In this document: positions 40,946 to 49,800 of the stretch, piece by piece
Numbering within the stretch: the first letter of the stretch is position 1
How the letters are laid out: the number at the start of each line of letters is the position of its first letter
Assembly: GCA_963518845.1 (NCBI GenBank)
Contig: CAUQKV010000007.1
Coordinates: 7,928-71,927 of the forward strand
Length of the DNA: 64,000 bases
From: JABCPE02 sp963518845
GTDB lineage: Bacteria; Bacteroidota; Bacteroidia; Flavobacteriales; Weeksellaceae
Direction: 5' to 3'
Position numbers and translations under genes: made by a program
The notes under the pieces: generated by a model
What the model was told of the DNA's origin: nothing
What the model saw: the letters and a program-made list of their open reading frames with translations, nothing else
The model's database searches: none

Positions 40946-41626
40946 ATGAAAGTGAAATTTTTAGGACAAAATTGTTTTTTATTTTCGTATAGAGGCAAAA
41001 ATATCTTGACAGACCCATTTTATAATTTCCAAAAGGAAAAATCTGGATTTGATATCAGTTCGCAGAAGATTGATTATGTGCTGATTACTCATGCCCATGG
41101 AGATCATACGGCAGATGTGGCTGAGGTTATCAAAAATTATCCAGAGGCGCAGATTATCGCGCAACCAGAGATATGCGGATATTTCGGACATCCTCACTCT
41201 ATCGATATCAATATAGGAGGTTCTACAATGATAGAAGATCTGAAAATCAGTATGGTTTCGGCATCTCATACTTCTAGTTTTCCAGATGGAACATATGGCG
41301 GGCATCCGGCGGGATATGTTTTAAAATTTGATGGAAAATGCGTGTATTTTGCTGGTGATACAGGAGTTATCTCCGAAATGGGAATTCTGCCACAGTTTTT
41401 TGGTAAGATAGATTGTGCTATTCTGCCTGTTGGCGGGCATTATACGATGGATGCAGAGCAGGCTGCTTTTGCTTCTTCGGAGTTGATAAAAACACCAAAA
41501 GTGATAGGTTGTCATTTTGATACTTTTCCGCCGATTGAGATAAATCACGAGCAGGCGAAGGAAGTTTTTCAACAGCGAAAAATAGAGCTTTCCCTCCCTG
41601 AATTAGGAGAAGAGTTTGAACTTTAA
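40946..41626 (+). CDS. MBL-fold metal-dependent hydrolase (UPF0173 type)
   Basis: The 226-residue protein has the metallo-beta-lactamase motif THAHGDHTAD (HxHxDH) and further ligands in SASHTSSF, YFAGDTGVISEMG and GCHFDTFPP. It fits the UPF0173 group, often labelled metal-dependent hydrolase; the substrate is unknown. Gly-rich AILPVGGHYTMDAEQAA is also conserved in the family. It is encoded just after menA on the same strand and ends at a terminator, so the two are likely co-transcribed, though no functional link is known. Confidence 0.9.
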   Translation: MKVKFLGQNCFLFSYRGKNILTDPFYNFQKEKSGFDISSQKIDYVLITHAHGDHTADVAEVIKNYPEAQIIAQPEICGYFGHPHSIDINIGGSTMIEDLKISMVSASHTSSFPDGTYGGHPAGYVLKFDGKCVYFAGDTGVISEMGILPQFFGKIDCAILPVGGHYTMDAEQAAFASSELIKTPKVIGCHFDTFPPIEINHEQAKEVFQQRKIELSLPELGEEFEL

Positions 41627-41630
41627 AACA

Positions 41631-41665
41631 AAAAAATATCTTTACAAAGCGTAAAGATATTTTTT
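41631..41665. terminator. Bidirectional terminator between MBL hydrolase gene and guaA
   Basis: AAAAAATATCTTTAC pairs perfectly with GTAAAGATATTTTTT around a 5-base loop, separating convergent genes. Confidence 0.75.
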
Positions 41666-41672
41666 ATTAAAT

Positions 41673-43202
41673 TTATTCCCATTCTATGGTTGCAGGCGGC
41701 TTGCTGGAAATATCGTAAGCCACACGATTGATGCCTTTTACTTCGTTTATGATGCGGTTGGATATCAATTCCAAAAACTCGTAAGGAAGTTTGCTCCATG
41801 TCGCAGTCATAAAGTCTATGGTATTTGCAGAGCGGACTACTGCGGTGTATTCGTAAGTTCTCTCATCGCCCATTACGCCCACAGATTTCACAGGAAGAAG
41901 CACTACGAACGCTTGGCTGACTTTGTCATAAAGCTCGTGTTTGTAGAGTTCTTCGATGAAAATATCGTCTGCCTCCTGAAGAATTCTCACTTTTTCTGCA
42001 TCTACTTCACCTAAAACTCTGATTCCCAGCCCTGGGCCAGGGAACGGATGGCGGTGGACAAGGTGGCTAGGGATTCCCAATTCTTCACCTACTTTTCTCA
42101 CTTCATCTTTGAAAAGTTCGCGTAGAGGTTCTAAAAGCTCAAATTTCATATCCTCTGGAAGTCCGCCCACATTGTGGTGGGATTTTATCACTGCTGAAGG
42201 GCCTTTGATGGACTGAGACTCTATCACATCGGGATAGATAGTCCCTTGTGCCAAGAATTTCGCGCCTTCTATTTTTGAAGATTCTTCATTGAAAACTTCT
42301 ATAAATTCATTTCCGATGATTTTTCTTTTCTGTTCTGGGTCAAACACGCCTTTTAACTTGCTCAAAAATCTCTCAGAAGCGTCTATGCATTTGATATTCA
42401 TATGGAAATGTTCTCCATAGTTCTGCATTACTTTTTTCGCTTCATCTTTTCTGAGAAGCCCTGTATCCACGAAGATACAAGTCAGCTGGTCGCCTATCGC
42501 TTTATGGATAAGTACAGCGGCCACGGAAGAATCCACACCGCCAGAAAGCCCTAAAATCACTTTTTGATTTCCGACTTTTTCTTTGATTTCGCTGACAGTT
42601 TTTTCTATGTAATTGGTTAATTTCCAGTTTCTTTCTGCCTTACAAATTTTAAACACAAAATTCTCCAGCATCTTTCCACCCTCCTCACTGTGAGTCACTT
42701 CTGGGTGGAACTGCACGGCATAGAAGTTTTTAGCCTCGTTGGAAATAGCCGCAATCACGCCTGATTTAGCATTGATTTCAAAATCCTTTGGAAGCTCCTT
42801 TACTTCGTCAAAGTGGCTCATCCAAACGATAGAATTTTGGCTCACTCCCTCGAAAAGAGCGCAAGGTTTTACAATCTCCAAATGAGATTTTCCGTATTCG
42901 CCTTTGGTGCCTTTTTCTACCTTTCCGCCGAGGAGATGCGCCGTAAGCTGCATTCCATAGCAGATTCCTAAAATAGGAATTCCGAGATTAAAAATTTCTT
43001 TATCCACCAAATGTGCATCTTCTGCATTTACGGAAGATGGCCCGCCCGAAAGTATGATTCCAGCAGGTTTTTTAGCCTTGATTTCATCTATGGGAGTGTT
43101 ATAAGGAATAATTTCCGAATACACCTGCATTTCTCGTACTCTTCGGCTAATCAGCTGATTGTACTGAGACCCGAAATCAAGGACAATGATACCATTATTC
43201 AT
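41673..43202 (-). CDS. guaA: GMP synthase (glutamine-hydrolysing)
   Basis: The 509-residue enzyme converts XMP to GMP. The N-terminal class I glutaminase has the nucleophile Cys in GICYGMQLTAHLLGG and the His-Glu pair in QFHPEVTHSEEGG. The synthetase has the pyrophosphate loop GLSGGVDSSVAA. The C-terminal dimerisation region ends NRVAYDISSKPPATIEWE, the invariant GuaA terminus. It lies 24 bases after purD and is likely part of a purine operon with it. Confidence 0.97.
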   Translation of the reverse strand: MNNGIIVLDFGSQYNQLISRRVREMQVYSEIIPYNTPIDEIKAKKPAGIILSGGPSSVNAEDAHLVDKEIFNLGIPILGICYGMQLTAHLLGGKVEKGTKGEYGKSHLEIVKPCALFEGVSQNSIVWMSHFDEVKELPKDFEINAKSGVIAAISNEAKNFYAVQFHPEVTHSEEGGKMLENFVFKICKAERNWKLTNYIEKTVSEIKEKVGNQKVILGLSGGVDSSVAAVLIHKAIGDQLTCIFVDTGLLRKDEAKKVMQNYGEHFHMNIKCIDASERFLSKLKGVFDPEQKRKIIGNEFIEVFNEESSKIEGAKFLAQGTIYPDVIESQSIKGPSAVIKSHHNVGGLPEDMKFELLEPLRELFKDEVRKVGEELGIPSHLVHRHPFPGPGLGIRVLGEVDAEKVRILQEADDIFIEELYKHELYDKVSQAFVVLLPVKSVGVMGDERTYEYTAVVRSANTIDFMTATWSKLPYEFLELISNRIINEVKGINRVAYDISSKPPATIEWE

Positions 43203-43226
43203 ATTGATATAGTTTTTTGCTGAAAA

Positions 43227-44468
43227 TTATTTAACTAAACCAATATCTTCTCTGTGATATGCATAGTCAAAATTCACAGCATCTGCATCTTCATAAACCT
43301 TTTGTCTAGCCTCTTCGTAAGTGTCACCAGTAGCAACTAAATTCAGCACTCTTCCACCATCTGTTACGATTCTGCTTCCTTGGTATGTAGCACCAGCAAA
43401 GAAAACTTCACTGTTTTTAACTTTGTCTATTCCTTTGATTTCCAGTCCTTTTTCGAAATCACGAGGATACCCGCCAGAAGCTAACACTAGACAAACAGAT
43501 TTTTTATCTGAAAATTTAAGTTCTATGTCTTTTCCATCGATACAATCATTGATAGCATCTAAAAGATTGTTTTCTAAAAGCGGCATAATTGCTTGAGTTT
43601 CAGGGTCGCCCAGACGCATATTGTATTCTAATAGGTAGCATTCGTTATTAGAAACCAAAAGACCAAAGAAAATAAATCCTTTGAATTTCAGCATGTTATC
43701 GTGAATTCCTTTGATGGTAGGATTCATAATATTTTGAACGAAATCTTCCATGTGTGCAGCTGTGAACTCTGGATTTGGAGCAACAGTTCCCATTCCGCCT
43801 GTGTTAGGGCCTTTGTCACCGTTTCCTAATTTTTTATAATCTTTCACCGCGATGCAAGGGAAGAATTTTTCTCCATTAGAGAAAGCAATTACAGAAGCCT
43901 CGAAACCTCTCAAGAATTCTTCAACAATGATTCTGATTCCTGCATCTCCATGGATTTTTCTAATCATAAAATCGTGAATGGTAGTTTCTGCTTCAGCTAA
44001 ATCTTTACAAATCACCACACCTTTTCCACTTGCCAGACCGCTCGCTTTTATCACTAATGGGAAAGCTTGAGTTTTCACATAAGCAACCGCATCATTGTAA
44101 GAATCAAAAATCTTCGCTTTAGCGGTTCTGATGCCGTAGTCTTGCATGAATTTTTTGGAATAAGCCTTGCTGCCTTCTAGTAAAGCAGCTGCTTTTTTAG
44201 CTCCGAAAATTCTCAATCCTTCTTTATTAAACTCATCCACGATGCCCTCTACCAGCGGAGCTTCTGGACCTACGATAGTAAGTTCTATATCTTCTTTTTT
44301 AGCAAACTTCACTAGGTCTGCTATTTCCGTTTCATAAACTGTTTTTCCTAATTTCTCTGTAGAGGCGTTTCCTTTTGCAAAGTAGAATTGGGTAATTCTT
44401 GGGTCGTTTTTTAGTTTCCATGCGATGGCAGATTCCCTTCCACCATTTCCGATTATCAATACTTTCAT
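43227..44468 (-). CDS. purD: Phosphoribosylamine--glycine ligase
   Basis: The 413-residue ATP-grasp enzyme makes glycinamide ribonucleotide, the second step of purine synthesis. The N-terminus MKVLIIGNGGRESAIAWKL is the family signature. The ATP-grasp core is visible (FPLVIKASGLASGKGVVI, GDKGPNTGGMGTVAP, FFGLLVSNNECYLLEYNMRLGDPE). Its promoter box is at 44505-44512 and guaA follows. Length is normal. Confidence 0.96.
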   Translation of the reverse strand: MKVLIIGNGGRESAIAWKLKNDPRITQFYFAKGNASTEKLGKTVYETEIADLVKFAKKEDIELTIVGPEAPLVEGIVDEFNKEGLRIFGAKKAAALLEGSKAYSKKFMQDYGIRTAKAKIFDSYNDAVAYVKTQAFPLVIKASGLASGKGVVICKDLAEAETTIHDFMIRKIHGDAGIRIIVEEFLRGFEASVIAFSNGEKFFPCIAVKDYKKLGNGDKGPNTGGMGTVAPNPEFTAAHMEDFVQNIMNPTIKGIHDNMLKFKGFIFFGLLVSNNECYLLEYNMRLGDPETQAIMPLLENNLLDAINDCIDGKDIELKFSDKKSVCLVLASGGYPRDFEKGLEIKGIDKVKNSEVFFAGATYQGSRIVTDGGRVLNLVATGDTYEEARQKVYEDADAVNFDYAYHREDIGLVK

Positions 44469-44504
44469 AATTTGAAAATGTTATAATTAAAATATATAGT
44501 TCTA

Positions 44505-44512
44505 CAAAAATA
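44505..44512 (-). promoter_or_regulatory. -7 box TATTTTTG of purD-guaA
   Basis: A perfect match on the minus strand 36 bases before the purD ATG. Confidence 0.45.
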
Positions 44513-44607
44513 CGCAAATTATTCTTAGAATAAAAGAATAATAAACTAAATTTTATCATGAAAATAAATGGCTAAAAATAGGGATATTTTCTAAGCGAAA
44601 AAATTTT

Positions 44608-44615
44608 TATATTTG
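44608..44615 (+). promoter_or_regulatory. -7 box TATATTTG of the CoA-transferase gene
   Basis: A perfect match 67 bases before the ATG at 44683. The leader between holds no clear structure. Confidence 0.5.
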
Positions 44616-44682
44616 CCGAAAAATTTAAATAAGTATAATTTGATAAAAAATTATTTTGTCATAAAAACATTAGAAAAATAAT

Positions 44683-45960
44683 ATGTATTGTTCAGCAGAA
44701 GAAGCGCTGTCATTGATAAAGAGCAATGATAGAATTTTTTTACAAGGAAGTGCTTGTACGCCTAATTATTTAGTAAACGAATTAGCAAAACGAGCAAATG
44801 AATTAAAAAATGTAGAAGTTACCTGTATCACGATACAAGGCGATATAGAAATCACTAAACCAGAATACGAGGATAGTTTCCGTTTTAATGTGATGTTCGT
44901 CTCTACGGCTGTTAGAGAGAATGTAAACAGCGGAAGGGGAAGTTTTATTCCTATTTTCCTAGGAGATATTCCAGATTTGTTTAGAAACAATAGAATGCCG
45001 CTAGATGTAGCGATTATTCAGGTTTCTCCACCAGATGAGCACGGATATTGTACGCTTGGGCTTTCTGTGGATGTTACTAGAGCCGCAGTAGATACAGCGA
45101 AATATGTAATTGCTCAGGTAAATCCTAAAATGCCGAGAACTCACGGAGACAGCGTAATCCATATGAGCCAAATTGATAAAATGGTATGGCACGAAACAGA
45201 ACTGCTTACAGTAGATTACGGCGCGAAGATAGAGGAGGAAGAATTGCAGATTGGTAGAAACATTGCTGAAATCATCGAAGACCGTTCTGTATTGCAAATG
45301 GGAATTGGGACTATTCCAGATGCAGTGTTGAAGTGTCTTAATAATCATAAAGACTTAGGTATTCACACAGAAATGCTCAGCGATGGAGTAGTAGATTTGA
45401 TAAAATCTGGTGTGGTGAATAACAAGTATAAAACAACTCACCCGCATAAATCTGTAACGAGCTTTGCTTTTGGGACAAAGAAACTATATGATTTCGTGAA
45501 TGATAACCCAGCTTTTGCGTTCCTTGATGTGGATTATACCAATGACCCTCGCGTTATCCGTAGAAACCCTAAAGCAGTGTCTATCAATAGTGCGATAGAA
45601 TTAGACCTTACAGGGCAGGCTTGCTCGGATAGTATAGGTTCTTACCAATACAGTGGTATCGGCGGGCAGGTGGATTTCATGAGAGGAGCAGCGCTGAGTG
45701 ATGGTGGGAAACCTATCTTGGCGATTACTGCCAGAACTAAAAAAGGCGTGCCGAGAATCGTTCCTTTCCTAAAAGAAGGAGCAGGAGTGGTTACTACCAG
45801 AGGGCACATGCACTATGTAGCTACGGAATATGGTGTGGTGGATCTGCATGGGAAAAACTTCCAGCAGAGAGCAAAAGCGCTTATTTCCATAGCTCACCCA
45901 GATGACAGAGAAATGCTGGAAAGAGCTGCTTTTGAGAGATTTAAAAATTTGAAATTCTAA
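44683..45960 (+). CDS. Acetyl-CoA hydrolase/transferase family protein (4-hydroxybutyrate/acetate CoA-transferase-like)
   Basis: The 425-residue protein belongs to the CoA-transferase family I group that includes acetate:succinyl- and 4-hydroxybutyrate CoA-transferases. The block MGIGTIPDAVLKCLNNHKDL and GIHTEMLSDGVVDLIKSGVV includes the Glu expected to form the CoA thioester. A second block, GIGGQVDFMRGAALSDGGKP, is also conserved, as is HYVATEYGVVDLHGK. The exact acyl donor cannot be told. The gene has its own promoter and terminator and appears monocistronic. Confidence 0.9.
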   Translation: MYCSAEEALSLIKSNDRIFLQGSACTPNYLVNELAKRANELKNVEVTCITIQGDIEITKPEYEDSFRFNVMFVSTAVRENVNSGRGSFIPIFLGDIPDLFRNNRMPLDVAIIQVSPPDEHGYCTLGLSVDVTRAAVDTAKYVIAQVNPKMPRTHGDSVIHMSQIDKMVWHETELLTVDYGAKIEEEELQIGRNIAEIIEDRSVLQMGIGTIPDAVLKCLNNHKDLGIHTEMLSDGVVDLIKSGVVNNKYKTTHPHKSVTSFAFGTKKLYDFVNDNPAFAFLDVDYTNDPRVIRRNPKAVSINSAIELDLTGQACSDSIGSYQYSGIGGQVDFMRGAALSDGGKPILAITARTKKGVPRIVPFLKEGAGVVTTRGHMHYVATEYGVVDLHGKNFQQRAKALISIAHPDDREMLERAAFERFKNLKF

Positions 45961-45986
45961 AATTAAGATAGAATATGTTTCATTTG

Positions 45987-46022
45987 TTCCCTTTCGGAGT
46001 TTTCTGGAAGGGAATTTTTTTT
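45987..46022 (+). terminator. Intrinsic terminator after the CoA-transferase gene
   Basis: TTCCCTT (45987-45993) pairs with AAGGGAA (46008-46014), followed by eight Ts. Confidence 0.7.
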
Positions 46023-46076
46023 GATGATTATGAAAAATTTATTCAGTTTTTTTATCTTTAACGAAAAATTTTAATA

Positions 46077-46802
46077 ATGAATTTAGAACAAATTCTCAAT
46101 TATAGACGCTCTGTGCGATACTATAGCGATACAAAATTAATTGATACAGAAAAGGTGGCTCATTGCTTGAGGCTGGCGCAGCTGGCACCCACGAGTTCCA
46201 ATATGCAGCTCTATGAAATGTACCATATTACGGACAAAGATGCGCTCAAGAAATTGGCTTCTGCGTGTTTGGAGCAGAGTTCAGCAGATACAGCGCAGGA
46301 GATGGTGGTTTTCGTGACTCGGCAGGATTTGCACCGTAAGCGTGAAAAAGAAATGCTGCGTTTAGAAATAGAAAATATCAAGAGAACCAGCCCAGTAGAA
46401 AAACAAGAAAAACGCATAAAAAAGTGGGGAATGTATTACGAAAAACTTCTTCCAATTATCTATTCTCGTTTTTTTGGAATTTTAGGAATAGCCCGAAAAA
46501 TAACAGCGCTGGGAGTTGGGCTTTTCCGCCCTATGATGAGGCAGGTTTCTGAAGCAGACATGCGTGTAGTGGTGCATAAAAGCTGTGGACTGGTAGCTCA
46601 GACCTTCATGCTGGCAATGGCGGAGCAGGGCTATGACACTTGCCCATTAGAAGGCTTTGATAGTTTAAGAGTGAAAAAACTGCTCAAACTGCCCTATGGT
46701 GCAGAAATCAATATGGTCGTAACCTGTGGAATCCGCGAAGAAAAGGGTGTTTGGGGAGATAGAACCAGACTTCCTTTTGAAGAAGTGTATAGAAAAATAT
46801 AA
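46077..46802 (+). CDS. Nitroreductase family protein
   Basis: The 241-residue FMN-dependent oxidoreductase has the N-terminal pattern QILNYRRSVRYYSDTK and the FMN-binding LAQLAPTSSNMQLYEMYHI. The C-terminal part has the NAD(P)H/FMN region EQGYDTCPLEGFDSLRVKKLL and MVVTCGIREEKGVWG. An insertion of basic helices in the middle (KREKEMLRLEIENIKRTSP) is somewhat longer than in minimal nitroreductases. The physiological substrate is unknown. A near-match box TATCTTTA lies at 46053-46060. Confidence 0.88.
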   Translation: MNLEQILNYRRSVRYYSDTKLIDTEKVAHCLRLAQLAPTSSNMQLYEMYHITDKDALKKLASACLEQSSADTAQEMVVFVTRQDLHRKREKEMLRLEIENIKRTSPVEKQEKRIKKWGMYYEKLLPIIYSRFFGILGIARKITALGVGLFRPMMRQVSEADMRVVVHKSCGLVAQTFMLAMAEQGYDTCPLEGFDSLRVKKLLKLPYGAEINMVVTCGIREEKGVWGDRTRLPFEEVYRKI

Positions 46803-46877
46803 GTCAAAATTATTTTGATTCAAAAGTTGAATTTATACTAAAATTCTTTCTATTTTTACACCAAATTTTTTTACTGA

Positions 46878-49800
46878 ATGTATCTCATTTTTGACACCGA
46901 AACTACAGGATTACCCCAGAATTTTAATGCTCCTTTATCAGATTCTGACAACTGGCCTAGGATGGTGCAGATTGCTTGGCAGCTGCATGATGAAAATGGC
47001 AAACTGATAGAGAATCAGGACTATATCATAAAGCCAGAGGGCTATGATATTCCCTTCAATGCGACCAGAATTCACGGGATTTCCACTAAAATGGCGCAGG
47101 AGCAGGGAAGGGACTTGCAGGAAGTTTTGGAGGAGTTCACCGAAGTACTCAAGAAAACCAAAGTGGTGGCAGGGCACAATATAGATTTTGACTATAAAAT
47201 CGTAGGTGCAGAGCTTTTCCGAAAAGGAATAGAGAATACATTAGAAAAAACGCCTTCCGCCGATACTATGGAGCTGGGAACGGATTTCTGTCAGCTGAGC
47301 GGAGGGAAAAACGGAAGATACAAATCACCAAAATTAGAGGAACTTTACGAAAAACTCTACGGTAAAAAATTTGATGAAGCCCATAATGCTGCCGCCGATG
47401 TGAATGCTACGGCTCAGGTTTTCTTTGAGATGATGCGTATCGGCATTATCCCAGCAGAAAATCTTAAAATTTCCCAAGAGCAGCTGGAAGCCTACCAAAA
47501 TCTTCATCCTAATCCCATCAAGCCTTTTGCAATCGTTATCAGACGGCAGGTAGAGGATTTTAATAAGAAGAAAAAAACGGTAGATTTCGGGGATACGGAT
47601 GAGGTGGAAATTGGGGATTACTTTAATTTCCATAATCATAGTATTTTTTCGTCTTTACAATCGACCACTTCCATAGAAGATTTGATAAATAGAGCCAAAT
47701 CCGATAATTTCCCAGCTGTGGGAATGGTGGATTTGGGGAATATGATGGGGGCTTTTAAGTTTATTTCCGAAGTGGAAAATTATAATTCCAAGGTTAAAAA
47801 AGCCCATCAAGAATACATTGAACAAAAACAAAAAGCCGAGGAAGAAGGCGTAGAATTTTCTGAAACGGAACCTCAGCAGAAAACGATAATTCCTGTTCTG
47901 GGGTGTGAGTTTTATATCTCGGACAGACCTGAGCAGAAGCAGTTTACCAAAGATGATCCAGACAGAAGGACAAATATGGTGCTGCTGGCGAAGAATTTCA
48001 CAGGTTATAAAAACTTGGCAAAACTCTCAAGTATAGGTTTTGTTAGAGGATTTTATTTCGGTGTTCCACGGATTTCTAGACAGATGATTTCTCAGTATAA
48101 AGAGGGGCTTATCGCGGTTACTTCTGGAATTTCTGGTGATATTCCAGATGCGATTTTGAATTTTGGGGAGCAGAAAGGGGAAGAACTTTTCAAATGGTGG
48201 AAAGAGGAATTTGGCGAGGATTTCTATGTGCAGATTCAGAATCATGGTCTGTACGAGGAGGAGCATGTGAACCAAACTTTGCTCCAGTTTGCAGAAAAAT
48301 ATGATGTCAAAATTTTAGCTCAAAACGAAACTTTTTATACAGAAAAATCTGATGCAGATATTCAGGATATCGTAAGCTGTATAAAAGACGGAGAAAAACT
48401 CTCAACGCCTATTGGTAGAGGTTTTGGGAAGAGGAGAGGACTAGCTTCACAGGAGTTTTATATAAAAAATACGGAAGAAATCAAACAGGCTTTTCGCCAG
48501 TATCCAGATGCATTTGAGGCATATACGGAGCTGTTGCAGAAATTTGAGCCTTATACCTTAAAAAGAGATGTTTTGCTGCCTGAATTTGATATTCCGCAGG
48601 AGTTTCAGCACGAAGATGATTTGAAAGACGACGGAAAACGCGGAGAAAATGCCTATCTAAGGCATTTGACCTACGAAGGAGCAAAGAAAAAATATGGAGA
48701 AATCACAGATGAAATAGCAGAGCGTTTGGATTTTGAACTGGAAGTAATCGCTAAAACGGGCTATCCAGGGTATTTCCTTATCGTTCAGGATTTTTGTAAT
48801 GAGGCAAAAAATATGGGCGTTTCTGTAGGGCCTGGGCGTGGTTCTGCGGCAGGTTCTGCGGTGGCATACTGCATCGGAATTACCAATGTAGACCCTATAA
48901 AATACGACCTCCTTTTTGAGCGTTTTCTGAATCCAGAGCGTATTTCCATGCCCGATATTGATATAGATTTTGATGATGAGGGAAGGGACAGAATCATCAA
49001 ATGGGTGATTGATAAATATGGGCAAAGTAATGTGGCTCAGATTATTACCTATTCTGTTTTGGGTGGAAAATCTGCGATAAAAGATGCAGGAAGGGTTTTG
49101 GATGTGCCGATTTTTGAAACGAATAATATCGCAAAACTCGTTCCGTCTGTGCCAGGGATGAACATTGCAAAAGCCCTTTCAAAATATGATAAATTAAAGG
49201 ATGAGGATAAAGTTTTGGTGGATGAGATGAAGGCCATCTTGGAGAACCCGAAAGACAGCCGTTATCGTGTTTTGGATTCCGCAAGGAAAATGGAAGGCTG
49301 TATCAGAAACACGGGAATTCACGCCTGTGGGGTGATTATTACGCCTGAGGATATTTCCAATCTTGTTCCTATTTCCATTGCGGCAAAAGATGCCGATATT
49401 TTGGTCTCTCAGTTTGATAACTCGGTGGCGGAGAGTGCAGGACTGCTGAAAATGGACTTCCTCGGTTTGAGGACTTTGACCATTATCAAAGATGCTTTGA
49501 AACTCATTAAACAAAGATATAATATTGACATAAACCCAGATGAAATTCCGCTGGATGATGCGAAGACTTATCAGCTCTTTAAGGAAGGAAGGACAGTCGG
49601 GATTTTCCAATACGAAAGTGCTGGAATGCAGAAATATATGAGGGATCTGAAACCAACGGTTTTTGCTGACCTTATTGCGATGAACGCGCTGTACAGACCA
49701 GGGCCGATAAAATACATCCCGAACTTTATCAACAGAAAGCACGGCATAGAAGAAATAGTCTATGACCTCCCAGAAACAGAGGAATATCTGAAAGAAACTT

